DNA of 64,000 nt from Polynucleobacter wuianus (GCF_001659725.1 NZ_CP015922.1:806001-870000), one strand, 5' to 3'; positions 43,589-52,742 are shown, numbered from the stretch's first letter. Notes: generated by a model not told the origin, from the letters alone. Numbers and translations: made by a program.

Positions 43589-43617
43589 AATAAGCCTGCA
43601 AATTACGCAGGCTTATT
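43589..43617. terminator. Bidirectional terminator inside the 3' end of the DUF1289 gene
   Basis: Stem AATAAGCCTGC / GCAGGCTTATT with loop AAATTAC-like, followed by TTTTC on the plus strand and preceded by AAACAA. It serves the ABC-F gene on the plus strand. The left and right arms straddle the stop codon of the minus-strand DUF1289 gene, whose last codons form one arm. Confidence 0.85.
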
Positions 43618-43869
43618 TTCTTTAGCTTGGCGCTGAAAGCGGGTTGCAGTCCCATCTTCACGAATGCGCTTCCAGACAGAAGCCTTTTCCTCGTCAGAGA
43701 AAAACACCCAATTACTCACTTCGTTTAAGGTGCGACCGCAGCCCTGGCAGATTTCATCGTATAAAGTAGTGCAAACGCCGATACAAGGGGAATCAGACTC
43801 ATCATCTCCAGTAGAGAGTGAATGTGAGCCATCTTGAGGTGCTGGATTGTTAGTACTTCCTGAATTCAT
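43603..43869 (-). CDS. DUF1289 family protein
   Basis: 88 aa. The DUF1289 signature, CIGVCTTLYDEICQGCGRTL, holds four cysteines (CxxxC ... CxxC, about residues 29-44) that probably bind a metal or Fe-S cluster. The flanks are disordered and charged, and the segment ending SNWVFFSDEEKASVWKRI is the usual family continuation. Function unknown. Its ATG overlaps the stop of the upstream COG3146 gene by four bases (ATGA), and its stop codon lies in a terminator loop. Confidence 0.88.
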   Translation of the reverse strand: MNSGSTNNPAPQDGSHSLSTGDDESDSPCIGVCTTLYDEICQGCGRTLNEVSNWVFFSDEEKASVWKRIREDGTATRFQRQAKENKPA

Positions 43870-45038
43870 GGAGGTACTTTAGTCGATTTCAGCGGACTAT
43901 GCTCGGAGAGCTCATCAACATAGGCTCCAATCCCTTGGTGTTCACGTTCTAGGAAGTGTGCAACAGCCTTAGAAAATCTAGGGTCTTGTATTAAATGCGC
44001 TGATTGAATAGTAGTCGGCAAAAATCCTCGGGCCATTTTGTGTTCACCCTGTGCGCCACCTTCAAAAGTTTGAATGCCTTGAGTAATACAGTATTCAATG
44101 GCTTGGTAGTATGCAGTTTCAAAGTGCAAACAAGGGATGTGCATAAGTGCACCCCAGTATCTGCCATAGGCTTTCGATGATTCTTTATCTACCACCAGCA
44201 AAGAAGCAGCAATGGGAGTGCCATCGCGTTGCGCAATGATCAGGTGAAGGTTTTCTGGCATCCCTTTTGCCCATAGCTTAAAGAATTCCTCGCTTAGGTA
44301 AGGGCTTGACTGGTGCTCAAGATAGGTGTTTTGATAACAAGCAAAAAAGAATTCCCAATCTTGATTGGTGGATTCATCTCCAGGAACATGCCTAAAGGAA
44401 ATAGATTCTCTTGCCACTTGCTCGCGTTCACGGCGGATATTTTTACGACGCTTCATCGTTAGCACAGATAAAAACTGTTCAAAGCTCTGAAAGTCCTGGT
44501 TGTGCCAATGAAACTGCACCGAGTCTCTTAATAAAAAGCCCTGTTCTTTGAGATACTCGGCTTCAGCACTCATTGGAAATAGGATGTGCGCTGATGACAG
44601 TTGGTTATCTGTTAATAAAGACTTTAATCCGCTAATCAGTGTGCTCTGAACTTCAGTCTGATTGGCGTCAGGTGAGCACAAGAACCGCGAGCCCTGTACG
44701 GGGGTAAATGGAATAGCGCAAAGCACCTTCGGATAATAGTTGAGTCCTTGTTGCTCATAAGCCTGCGCCCAGGACCAGTCAAAGACAAACTCACCATAGG
44801 AGTGCTGCTTTAAATACAGGGGCATTGCCCCGATTAATTGACCGGCTCGCTTTAATACCAAATGGGCAACTTGCCAACCGGTGTTGCCACCAACGCAGCC
44901 CGTCTCTTCTAGGGCGCTTAAAAATTCATGTTTGAGAAAAGGGCCTGCATCAGTGCTGAGTAGGGCGTTCCAATCTGCTGCAGATACATCTGAGAGACGC
45001 TCTAGGATTTCTAAATGGAGCTGATCTGTGCCTGACAC
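43866..45038 (-). CDS. COG3146 / DUF482 GNAT-like acyltransferase
   Basis: 390 aa, GTG start at 45038. It matches the COG3146 family of GNAT-fold proteins, often labelled peptidogalycan biosynthesis: FLKHEFLSALEETGCVGGNTGWQ (in part), PLYLKQHSYGEFVFDWSWAQAYEQQG, RRKNIRREREQV and ETAYYQAIEYCITQGIQTFEGGAQGEHKMARGF (in part). The latter two are family signatures. The acceptor is unknown. It lies between gloA (2 bp away) and the overlapping DUF1289 gene. Confidence 0.85.
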   Translation of the reverse strand: MSGTDQLHLEILERLSDVSAADWNALLSTDAGPFLKHEFLSALEETGCVGGNTGWQVAHLVLKRAGQLIGAMPLYLKQHSYGEFVFDWSWAQAYEQQGLNYYPKVLCAIPFTPVQGSRFLCSPDANQTEVQSTLISGLKSLLTDNQLSSAHILFPMSAEAEYLKEQGFLLRDSVQFHWHNQDFQSFEQFLSVLTMKRRKNIRREREQVARESISFRHVPGDESTNQDWEFFFACYQNTYLEHQSSPYLSEEFFKLWAKGMPENLHLIIAQRDGTPIAASLLVVDKESSKAYGRYWGALMHIPCLHFETAYYQAIEYCITQGIQTFEGGAQGEHKMARGFLPTTIQSAHLIQDPRFSKAVAHFLEREHQGIGAYVDELSEHSPLKSTKVPP

Positions 45039-45040
45039 TA

Positions 45041-45427
45041 TTAACGCTGAATCAGTTCAATTTTGTAACCATCAGGATCGGTTACAAAGGCGATGATAGT
45101 GTCACCACCTGCAACAGGACCGGCTGCACGAGTGACATTACCACCAGCGGCTTTAATCTTGTCGCACGCTGCGTAAGCATCTGGTACGCCGACAGCAATA
45201 TGCCCATAGGCTGTGCCTAATTCATAGGAGTGAACACCATAGTTATAGGTCAACTCAATCTCAGCCTGGCCATCGCCATTGCCTTTGCCAAAACCAACAA
45301 ATGCTAACGAGTACTTTTGCTCGGGGCGCTCAGTCGTGCGCAAAAGATTCATACCCAATACCTTGGTATAGAAATCAACAGAGCGTTGGAGATCGCCAAC
45401 ACGCAACATGGTATGCAACATCATCAT
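45041..45427 (-). CDS. gloA: Lactoylglutathione lyase (glyoxalase I)
   Basis: Converts the methylglyoxal-glutathione hemithioacetal to S-lactoylglutathione. 128 aa, a double beta-alpha-beta-beta-beta fold. Metal ligands appear in LHTMLRVGDLQRS (His near residue 5), EIELTYNYG (Glu near 57), GTAYGHIAVGV (His near 75) and KIELIQ (Glu near 124), as in the Ni-dependent E. coli enzyme. Three consecutive ATG codons leave the exact start open (45427, 45424 or 45421). It starts 3 bp after the ETF-QO stop. Confidence 0.95.
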   Translation of the reverse strand: MMMLHTMLRVGDLQRSVDFYTKVLGMNLLRTTERPEQKYSLAFVGFGKGNGDGQAEIELTYNYGVHSYELGTAYGHIAVGVPDAYAACDKIKAAGGNVTRAAGPVAGGDTIIAFVTDPDGYKIELIQR

Positions 45428-45430
45428 GAC

Positions 45431-47101
45431 TTACATTGCTCCGTAATTTGGACCGCCACCACCTTCAGGTGTGACCCAGACAATATTTTGGCTTGGATCT
45501 TTAATGTCACAGGTTTTACAATGCACGCAGTTCTGTGAGTTAATTTGCAGTCGTGGTTGTCCATCAGCCTCAACATATTCGTAGACGCCAGCAGGGCAGT
45601 AGCGTTGCTCTGGACCAGCATAGGTTTTGAGATTCAAAGCCACCGGTATTGCTGCATCTTTTAAGGTGAGATGAATGGGTTGATTCTCTGCGTGGTTGGT
45701 ATTGGAAATAAATACCGAGGAGAGACGATCAAAACTGATCTTGCCATCTGGTTTTGGATAATCAATTGGCTTGTGCTGCGCTGCTGGTTCTAAGCACTCA
45801 TGATCAGCGTGCTTGAGGTGAACAGTCCATGGCATGTTGCCGCCCAAGACCTTTTGCTCAAGACCAACCATGAGAGTGCCTACATAGAGCCCTTTAGACA
45901 TCCACGGTTTGAAGTTACGCGCTTGATTGAGTTCAGTATGTAACCAGCTATTTTGGAATGCAGTTGGGTAGCCAGCCAAAACATCAGCAGAGCGATTGTC
46001 ATTCAGTGCTGAGACTGCAGCTTCAGCAGCAAGCATGCCAGTTTTGATTGCGGCATGGCTACCTTTAATGCGTGAGGCATTTAAGAAGCCTGCATCACAA
46101 CCAATGAGTGCGCCACCTGGGAAAACAGTTTTAGGCAGACTATTTAAGCCCCCAGCAGTCAGTGCGCGAGCGCCATAGGCAATACGCTTACCACCCTCAA
46201 AAGTATCACGAATCTTGGGATGCAATTTGTAGCGTTGGAATTCTTCAAAAGGCGAGAGGTAGGGGTTCTTATAGGAGAGACCAATGACTAAGCCAACGGC
46301 AACCTTGTTATCACCTAAGTGATAAAGGAATGAGCCACCATAAGTATCGCTCTCAAGGGGCCAGCCTGCAGTATGCACGACTAAGCCAGGTTTACTCTTC
46401 GAAGGCTCTATTTCCCAGAGTTCCTTGATGCCGATGCCATAACTTTGCGGATCGGAATCTTTATCTAAGGCGAACTTCGCAATAAGCTGTTTGCCCAAGT
46501 GACCGCGGGCACCTTCGGCAAAGAGGGTGTACTTGCCGCGGAGTTCCATACCGAGCTGGAATTGATCTGTTGGATTACCTTCTTTATCTAAACCCATAGA
46601 GCCAGTGATCACACCACTGACTGCACCTTGCTCGTTGTACAAAATTTCAGCTGCAGGAAAGCCTGGGAAAATTTCTACACCTAGTGCTTCAGCTTGCTCG
46701 CCCAACCAGCGAGTCACATTTGCTAAGCTGACAATATAGTTGCCTTCATTTTTAAAGCAGTGAGGCAACATCCAATTGGGAACTTGATAGGAATTATCTG
46801 AAGTAAGAAATAGAAATTGATCATGCGTTACTTCCGTATTAAGTGGAGCGCCCAACGCTTTCCAATTAGGGAAGAGTTCTGTAAGTGCCTTAGGATCCAT
46901 CACTGCGCCAGACAGAATATGTGCGCCAATCTCAGAACCTTTTTCTAAAACGCAAACACTAATTTCTTTGCCCGACTCATTGGCAAGTTGCTTGGCTTTG
47001 ATTGCGGCTGAGAGGCCAGCAGGACCACCCCCAACAATGACCAGGTCGTAATCCATGGATTCCCTGGGTCCGAATTGTTCTAGTAGCTGTGCCTGGTTCA
47101 T
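45431..47101 (-). CDS. Electron-transfer flavoprotein-ubiquinone oxidoreductase
   Basis: Membrane-associated enzyme passing electrons from ETF (fed by acyl-CoA dehydrogenases such as gcdH here) to ubiquinone. 556 aa. FAD site VIVGGGPAGLSAAIKAKQL (~22-40). The [4Fe-4S] ligands are CPAGVYE (~501) and NCVHCKTCDIKDP (~526-538), in the order expected. PEGGGGPNYGAM is the conserved C-terminus. It leads a minus-strand group with gloA, COG3146 and DUF1289. Confidence 0.96.
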   Translation of the reverse strand: MNQAQLLEQFGPRESMDYDLVIVGGGPAGLSAAIKAKQLANESGKEISVCVLEKGSEIGAHILSGAVMDPKALTELFPNWKALGAPLNTEVTHDQFLFLTSDNSYQVPNWMLPHCFKNEGNYIVSLANVTRWLGEQAEALGVEIFPGFPAAEILYNEQGAVSGVITGSMGLDKEGNPTDQFQLGMELRGKYTLFAEGARGHLGKQLIAKFALDKDSDPQSYGIGIKELWEIEPSKSKPGLVVHTAGWPLESDTYGGSFLYHLGDNKVAVGLVIGLSYKNPYLSPFEEFQRYKLHPKIRDTFEGGKRIAYGARALTAGGLNSLPKTVFPGGALIGCDAGFLNASRIKGSHAAIKTGMLAAEAAVSALNDNRSADVLAGYPTAFQNSWLHTELNQARNFKPWMSKGLYVGTLMVGLEQKVLGGNMPWTVHLKHADHECLEPAAQHKPIDYPKPDGKISFDRLSSVFISNTNHAENQPIHLTLKDAAIPVALNLKTYAGPEQRYCPAGVYEYVEADGQPRLQINSQNCVHCKTCDIKDPSQNIVWVTPEGGGGPNYGAM

Positions 47102-47261
47102 GCAATTTCTCCGAGATTTCTTTAAAAAATAGGGTATTTCAGCCTAGATAGTTTAGATCCAACTGCCAAAAACCAAATTAGTGCCAGGACTGCCTAGGCT
47201 AAAGGGGCGGAGGCGTTATGATTGCTTTTTTACCCTTTTTGGCAATATTAGGACAAAAGTT

Positions 47262-47963
47262 ATGAATAAAACTTACCCATCGGCAGTCGATGCCCTGCGG
47301 GATATCTTGAAAGATGGACAAAAGCTGGCGGTTGGCGGTTTTGGTCTGTGCGGTATCCCTGAGGCTTTGATCCAAGCAGTCAAGGATCTTGGCGTACAAA
47401 ATCTCACTGCAATTGCAAATAATGCAGGTGTTGATGGATTTGGGTTGGGCTTGTTATTGAATTCGCGTCAAGTCAAAAAGATGGTTGCATCTTATGTTGG
47501 TGAGAACAAAGAATTTGAGCGCCAATATTTGGCGGGTGAGTTGGAATTGGAATTCACACCACAAGGTACCTTGGCAGAAAAATTGCGTGCCGGTGGTTGT
47601 GGCATTCCAGCGTTCTATACCAAAACCGGCGTTGGTACATTGGTTGCTGAAGGCAAAGAAGTAAAAGAATTTGATGGAGAGAAGTACATCATGGAGCGTT
47701 CGATCGTTTCTGATATCTCTCTCGTAAAAGCATGGAAGGCTGATAAGTCTGGTAATTTGGTTTATCGCTATACCGCACGCAACTTTAATCCAGTGGTTGC
47801 AATGGCAGGCAAGATTACGGTTGCAGAAGTGGAAGAAATTGTTGAGAACGGACGGCTACATCCTGACCAGATTCATACCCCAGGTATTTATGTCCACCGC
47901 TTGGTACTCCACAAAACCCCAGAGAAGCGCATTGAACAGCGTACTCTGACTGCAAAAGCTTAA
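47262..47963 (+). CDS. scoA: 3-oxoacid CoA-transferase subunit A
   Basis: Alpha subunit of succinyl-CoA:3-ketoacid CoA-transferase (activates acetoacetate), 233 aa. The CoA-transferase family 1 signature is GGFGLCGIPEALIQAV (~24-39), and NNAGVDGFGLGLLL follows. ATG 47262 is used; an upstream in-frame ATG (47181) would add a positively charged non-conserved segment. It pairs with scoB 16 bp downstream. A ketone-body or 3-hydroxybutyrate role matches hbd at 0.4-1.3 kb, though they are not linked. Confidence 0.93.
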   Translation: MNKTYPSAVDALRDILKDGQKLAVGGFGLCGIPEALIQAVKDLGVQNLTAIANNAGVDGFGLGLLLNSRQVKKMVASYVGENKEFERQYLAGELELEFTPQGTLAEKLRAGGCGIPAFYTKTGVGTLVAEGKEVKEFDGEKYIMERSIVSDISLVKAWKADKSGNLVYRYTARNFNPVVAMAGKITVAEVEEIVENGRLHPDQIHTPGIYVHRLVLHKTPEKRIEQRTLTAKA

Positions 47964-47979
47964 TTTTAGGAAGATCGAT

Positions 47980-48630
47980 ATGCCTTGGACTAGAGACGAG
48001 ATGGCAGCACGTGCTGCTAAAGAATTAAAAGACGGTTACTACGTAAACCTCGGTATTGGTATGCCAACTTTAGTGGCAAACCACGTACCAAAAGATATGG
48101 AAGTATGGCTTCAATCCGAGAATGGACTTCTCGGAATTGGCCCATTCCCAACAGAAGAAACAATTGATGCTGACTTGATTAATGCAGGTAAGCAAACGAT
48201 TACGACTTTGCCTGGCTCTTCCATCTTTTCATCTGCAGATTCTTTTGGAATGATTCGTGGTGGAAAAATCAACATTGCAATTTTGGGTGCAATGCAAGTG
48301 AGTGAGCATGGTGACCTGGCTAACTGGATGATTCCGGGCAAAATGGTTAAGGGTATGGGCGGTGCAATGGATTTGGTTGCTGGCGTAAAACACGTTGTGG
48401 TGCTGATGGAGCACGTGGCCAAGAAAAAAGATGGTACTGAAGAACTCAAAATCTTGCCAAAGTGCACCTTGCCTTTGACTGGCGTAGGCGTAATTAGCCA
48501 AATCATTACCGACCTTTGCGTTCTTGATATCACGCCAAAAGGTTTGAAGTTGACTGAATTAGCCCCTGGCATCACCAAAGAAGAGGTGATTGCTAAAACT
48601 GGTGCCCCTGTTGATACAACAGGTTTCTAA
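47980..48630 (+). CDS. scoB: 3-oxoacid CoA-transferase subunit B
   Basis: 216 aa. The catalytic Glu47 sits in WLQSENGLLGIGP, the family-1 CoA-transferase signature, and YYVNLGIGMPTLVANHVP precedes it. GGKINIAILGAMQVSEHGDLANW is also conserved. An AGGAAGATCGAT ribosome site precedes the ATG. Forms the heterotetramer with ScoA. Confidence 0.95.
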   Translation: MPWTRDEMAARAAKELKDGYYVNLGIGMPTLVANHVPKDMEVWLQSENGLLGIGPFPTEETIDADLINAGKQTITTLPGSSIFSSADSFGMIRGGKINIAILGAMQVSEHGDLANWMIPGKMVKGMGGAMDLVAGVKHVVVLMEHVAKKKDGTEELKILPKCTLPLTGVGVISQIITDLCVLDITPKGLKLTELAPGITKEEVIAKTGAPVDTTGF

Positions 48631-48665
48631 CCGCAGTCACTATTTAATGAAATAATGGGATCACC

Positions 48666-50543
48666 ATGTCGGGATCCCATCATTTTCATTCAAAGCCATC
48701 CAATCCTCAGATCTCATCTGAGGTAGATCCTTCTCTGCATGCCCATAAAAAAGGGGATGCAAAGCATTCTCATAGCAAACAAGTTTCCAATCAAAATTTA
48801 CTGCTGATTGCCTTAATCTTAACTTTGGGTTTTTCTGGGGTTGAGGGTGCGGCGGCTTACTTTGCTAACTCCTTAGCGTTGATCTCCGATGCGGGTCACA
48901 TGGTGACCGATGCGGCCGCCTTAGGTTTGGCACTTTTGGCACAAATTATTTCTCGCAGGCCGCCATCACCAAAACACTCATTTGGTTTTGGTAGGGCAGA
49001 GGCCTTAGCAGCATTTGTGAATAGTATTGCAATGCTTGGGTTAGTACTGTGGATTGTGATTGAAGCAGTAAGTCGTTTTGCCAACCCTCATCAGGTTGAC
49101 GGATTAACGGTTACGGTAGTAGCTGCAATTGGCCTACTGATGAATATTGTTGTGGCCTATGTACTGTCGCGTGATAAGAAGAGTGTGAATACCCGTGCCG
49201 CATTGGTTCACGTGATGGGCGACTTGCTTGGATCCATTGCAGCTTTAATAGCAGGTGTCGTGATTCAGTTGACTGGTTGGATGCCGATTGATGCAATCCT
49301 CTCCATTTTGGTCTCGCTACTTATTCTCAAGTCGACGATTTCCATTTTGCATGAGTCCTATCATTTCTTGATGGAAGGTGTACCGCTGCATATTGATTAT
49401 TTAGAGGTGGGCAAGGATCTTAAAAATGTTCCAGGCGTGTTGGCTGTGCATGATTTGCATGTCTGGGAGATGACTCCTAGCTTTCCTGCCCTGATTGGCC
49501 ATATTGAAATTGCTGACATCAAAGAGTGGCCCTCTATCATGGCGCGCATTAACACCATGCTGTTAGATAAACACGGCATTGATCACGTCACTCTGCAACC
49601 AGAAGAGTACAGTGAGTTACATGATCATGATCATGATCACGGAATTGATGATGCTCCAAGACAAGAGCAATCCAGTAATGTGTTTCATGATGGTGATACC
49701 TTTTATGTGCAATGCTCTAGTGGAGAGTCTTCACACCGCATGGCTTATCACGCTTGGGGCAATCCGAATAACTCTAAAGTCTTGCTCTGTGTGCACGGCT
49801 TAACTAGACGCGGTAGTGATTTCAAGACGCTTGCCCAAGCAATGTGCAAAGACTATTATGTGGTTTGTCCTGATGTCGTTGGGCGTGGTGACTCGGATCG
49901 TCTGAGTAATCCGATGCAGTACGCTGTGCCTCAATATGTTGCTGATATTGCTGAGCTCATTAAAAAGTTGGGCGTATCTCAGGTTGATTGGTTTGGTACC
50001 TCGATGGGTGGTTTGATTGGTATGGTGTACGCCGCCATGCCAAATTCCCCAATACGCAGAATGCTGATTAACGATGTTGGACCAAAGATTGAGCCTGAAG
50101 CAATTAAACGCTTAGGTTCTTACGTAGGTCAACCATTTGCGTTTGCAAATCGCGCTGATGCACTTACTCGCTTAAACCAAATTTGCGCTTCTTTCGGCGA
50201 GCACACCCCACAAGAGTGGGAGGTCTATAACGGTCCTATGCTGGTACGGCACAATGGCACTTGGATCATGCACTATGACCCGAATATCTCTGTGCCATTT
50301 GCATCGGTAAACCCCATCATGGCTAAAGCTGGCGAGATGGCAATGTGGCACGCCTTTAAGCAAATTCATATTCCGATGTTAATTGTGCGTGGCGGTAATT
50401 CTGATTTGCTTTCTGCGGCGACTGTTGCGGAGATGTGCAAAGTCAATCCTTATGCCCGCAGTATTGAGATACCCAATGTCGGTCATGCGCCAGCCTTTGT
50501 AAAGCCAGAACAAATCGCTTTAGCAAAAGAATTCTTTAGTTAA
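48666..50543 (+). CDS. CDF cation efflux transporter fused to an alpha/beta hydrolase
   Basis: 625 aa in one uninterrupted frame. Residues ~1-317 form a CDF (CzcD/ZitB-like) transporter: His-rich N-terminus, about six helices (~45-235), metal site His78/Asp82 (DAGHMVTD) and His182/Asp186 (VHVMGD), cytoplasmic ferredoxin-like domain (VHDLHVWEMTPS, ending LQPEE). A linker with HDHDHDHG (~319-326) joins it to an alpha/beta hydrolase (~338-625) with an oxyanion HG (377-378), nucleophile Ser446 (GTSMGG), Asp580 and His607 (NVGHAP). Each half is complete by eye. Zinc export plus esterase/peptidase-like activity is inferred. It lies 15 bp before relA. Hydrolase substrate unknown. Confidence 0.88.
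   Translation: MSGSHHFHSKPSNPQISSEVDPSLHAHKKGDAKHSHSKQVSNQNLLLIALILTLGFSGVEGAAAYFANSLALISDAGHMVTDAAALGLALLAQIISRRPPSPKHSFGFGRAEALAAFVNSIAMLGLVLWIVIEAVSRFANPHQVDGLTVTVVAAIGLLMNIVVAYVLSRDKKSVNTRAALVHVMGDLLGSIAALIAGVVIQLTGWMPIDAILSILVSLLILKSTISILHESYHFLMEGVPLHIDYLEVGKDLKNVPGVLAVHDLHVWEMTPSFPALIGHIEIADIKEWPSIMARINTMLLDKHGIDHVTLQPEEYSELHDHDHDHGIDDAPRQEQSSNVFHDGDTFYVQCSSGESSHRMAYHAWGNPNNSKVLLCVHGLTRRGSDFKTLAQAMCKDYYVVCPDVVGRGDSDRLSNPMQYAVPQYVADIAELIKKLGVSQVDWFGTSMGGLIGMVYAAMPNSPIRRMLINDVGPKIEPEAIKRLGSYVGQPFAFANRADALTRLNQICASFGEHTPQEWEVYNGPMLVRHNGTWIMHYDPNISVPFASVNPIMAKAGEMAMWHAFKQIHIPMLIVRGGNSDLLSAATVAEMCKVNPYARSIEIPNVGHAPAFVKPEQIALAKEFFS
49622..49639 (+). repeat. Short CATGAT tandem repeat in the fusion linker
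   Basis: Three tandem CATGAT units encoding alternating His-Asp, placed exactly between the transporter and hydrolase halves of the fused gene. Such a repeat can grow or shrink in 6-base steps without breaking the frame. Confidence 0.7.
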
Positions 50544-50564
50544 CCTTTTAATTCATTTTTGCCG

Positions 50565-52592
50565 ATGGCAAATTCGCCTGCTAAATCCGAAAAAGTATCC
50601 GTCTTTCAAGATGCTTGGTATGGCGAGCCTGCTGAGTCACACTCTGCAGGTGTCACTCAAATTCTACAGTCTCTCAATCTGGATGAGGCTACCTTAATCG
50701 CAGCAAATAATATTGCTCGTACTCACGGCAAAGATGCGCTGAGTAAACTGATCGGGGAAGAGTCAGCCAAACTCTTAATTGGCTATCGTGGTTTGCGCCA
50801 AGCCCAAGCGAAGTTAGTGCGCGAAGATGGCGGGCTAAGTGTTTCCGGTCAAGAAGAGATGCTGCGCAAAATGCTCTTGGCGTTTGGCGATGATTTAAGG
50901 GTTGTTCTAATTTATCTTGCCTCACGCCTACAAACCCTGCGTTGGGTTACACAAGAAAAAATGGAGATGCCAAGCGCTTGGGCACAAGAGATTCTCAACA
51001 TTGATGCCTCGTTAGCAAATAGACTAGGTATCTGGCAAATGAAGTGGGAGATGGAGGATCTAGCCTTCCGTGCACTGTCACCAGTGGTCTACCGTGATAT
51101 TGCCAAGATGCTTGATGCGAAGCGCATTGAACGTCAAGCATTTATTGAACGCATTGTGCGTGAACTGAAAGAGGAATTAAAGAGCGCTCATATTATTGGT
51201 GATGTATTGGGTAGACCAAAGCATATTTACAGCATCTGGAAAAAGATGCAGGGCAAGTCTCTTGATTTTGCAAACTTATATGACGTTAGAGCATTTCGAG
51301 TCTTGGTGGAGGATGTCAAGACTTGTTATGCCGTATTGGGAATCGTTCATAACGTGTGGCAACCAGTGCCCCGTGAATTCGATGATTACATCGCAAGACC
51401 TAAACCCAACGGTTATCAATCTCTCCATACGGTGGTCATGAATGAAGACGGTACTGCCTTTGAGATTCAGGTGCGTACTCATGAGATGCATCAACAAGCT
51501 GAGTACGGCTTGGCAGCTCACTGGCGATACAAGGAAGGTGCTTATGCTGGTATGGCTACTCCGCCTAATCTGTCAAAGACCAATAAGCCCAGCACCCATC
51601 ATCAGCAGGGCACCCATAGCGCCGAGGTTGCTTATGAAAGGCAGATTGCTTGGGCAAGGCAACTCATCTCTTGGAAGGAAGATGCTTGGGATCAACTCAA
51701 GCATCACGAGATCGATGATCACATTTATGTGCTCACCCCTTTGGGCAAAGTGATTTCCTTAGAGAAGGGCTCAACGCCCATTGACTTTGCCTATGCCGTG
51801 CATACCAACCTTGGCCATCGTTGTCGTGGTGCGCGCGTCGATGGCGCAATGGTTCCTTTGGAAACTGCTTTACAAAATGGGCAGTCGGTAGAAATCATTG
51901 CTGTGAAGCATGGCGGCCCATCACGTGATTGGGTAAGTCCAGATAAAAATTACCTTCGTTCTCAAAGAGCACGTCAGCGTGTTCGTGCCTGGTTCAACGC
52001 GCTCGATGATGAAGAAGCTGGACAGATTGCAAAAGCGCCTGAGAATAAAACTGAGGCTAACCCAGAAGCAAAACCCATTACACCTGAAATTGTCCTTCGC
52101 AATAGCAGCCGCAAAACTGGACAGGGTGGTGATGTCTTAGTGGTGGGTGTGGACTCTTTATTGACGCAACTTGCGCGTTGTTGCAGACCTGTGCCGCCAG
52201 ATTCCATTGCAGGATTTGTGACTCAAGGTAGGGGCGTGTCGATTCATCGGCGTTCTTGCAAAACATTCAGAGGTCTTTTGGATAGGGCTCCTGAAAGAGT
52301 CATTCAGACTGCATGGACAGCGTCGGCAGCTGACCCTGTAGCAAGCTCAGAGCAAAAACGTGTCTTCCCTGCAGATCTAGTGGTGAGTGGCCTAGATCGA
52401 CCTGAGCTCATGCGGGAGCTATTTGAGATTTTGACGCGCCAAGGTGTGCATGTGACTGATTTACGCAAATCGGCCAAAAAGGGACTAGCGCAGATCCTTT
52501 TGACGGTTGAAGTGAAGGATTCTGAAGTCTTGAGGGTGGTTCAAAATAGCCTAGAAGAGGTCAAAGGGGTCACCCAAGTACGTCGCCGGTGA
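50565..52592 (+). CDS. relA: GTP pyrophosphokinase (RelA)
   Basis: Ribosome-associated (p)ppGpp synthetase of the stringent response. 675 aa from ATG 50565; a TTG two codons earlier is possible. The N-terminal HD-like domain lacks the HD hydrolase histidine-aspartate motif, so hydrolysis is inactive. The synthetase domain reads RPKHIYSIWKKMQG, FDDYIARPKPNGYQSLHTVV, with an EFDD motif typical of RelA not SpoT. TGS (VISLEKGSTPIDFAYAVH) and C-terminal ACT domains follow. It lies 15 bp after the CDF-hydrolase gene and 18 bp before tRNA-Val. Confidence 0.96.
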   Translation: MANSPAKSEKVSVFQDAWYGEPAESHSAGVTQILQSLNLDEATLIAANNIARTHGKDALSKLIGEESAKLLIGYRGLRQAQAKLVREDGGLSVSGQEEMLRKMLLAFGDDLRVVLIYLASRLQTLRWVTQEKMEMPSAWAQEILNIDASLANRLGIWQMKWEMEDLAFRALSPVVYRDIAKMLDAKRIERQAFIERIVRELKEELKSAHIIGDVLGRPKHIYSIWKKMQGKSLDFANLYDVRAFRVLVEDVKTCYAVLGIVHNVWQPVPREFDDYIARPKPNGYQSLHTVVMNEDGTAFEIQVRTHEMHQQAEYGLAAHWRYKEGAYAGMATPPNLSKTNKPSTHHQQGTHSAEVAYERQIAWARQLISWKEDAWDQLKHHEIDDHIYVLTPLGKVISLEKGSTPIDFAYAVHTNLGHRCRGARVDGAMVPLETALQNGQSVEIIAVKHGGPSRDWVSPDKNYLRSQRARQRVRAWFNALDDEEAGQIAKAPENKTEANPEAKPITPEIVLRNSSRKTGQGGDVLVVGVDSLLTQLARCCRPVPPDSIAGFVTQGRGVSIHRRSCKTFRGLLDRAPERVIQTAWTASAADPVASSEQKRVFPADLVVSGLDRPELMRELFEILTRQGVHVTDLRKSAKKGLAQILLTVEVKDSEVLRVVQNSLEEVKGVTQVRRR

Positions 52593-52610
52593 TAAACTCT
52601 AGGGCTGTAT

Positions 52611-52687
52611 AGGCTCGTAGCTCAGCTGGTTAGAGCACCACCTTGACATGGTGGGGGTCGTTGGTTCGAGTCCAATCGAGCCTACCA
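52611..52687 (+). tRNA. tRNA-Val (anticodon GAC)
   Basis: 77 bases with encoded CCA. Acceptor arm AGGCTCG pairs with CGAGCCT, D arm GCTC/GAGC, anticodon arm CCACC/GGTGG with loop TTGACAT (anticodon GAC), variable loop of five, and T arm GTTGG/CCAAT with loop TTCGAGT. All stems pair. Confidence 0.97.
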
Positions 52688-52706
52688 ACGAATAATGACC
52701 CAAGAT

Positions 52707-52742
52707 GCGCGGTTGGCCACAAGCTACCGCGCTTTCTTTTTA
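52707..52742 (+). terminator. Intrinsic terminator after tRNA-Val
   Basis: Stem GCGCGGT / ACCGCGC with a 12-base loop (TGGCCACAAGCT, partly self-paired), followed by TTTCTTTTT. It sits 20 bp after tRNA-Val and 47 bp before thrS, separating the relA/tRNA transcript from thrS. Confidence 0.8.

Noticed and set aside
47181..47261. N-terminal extension of scoA from an upstream ATG
   Set aside because: The extra segment is not conserved in the family, and ATG 47262 gives the family N-terminus.
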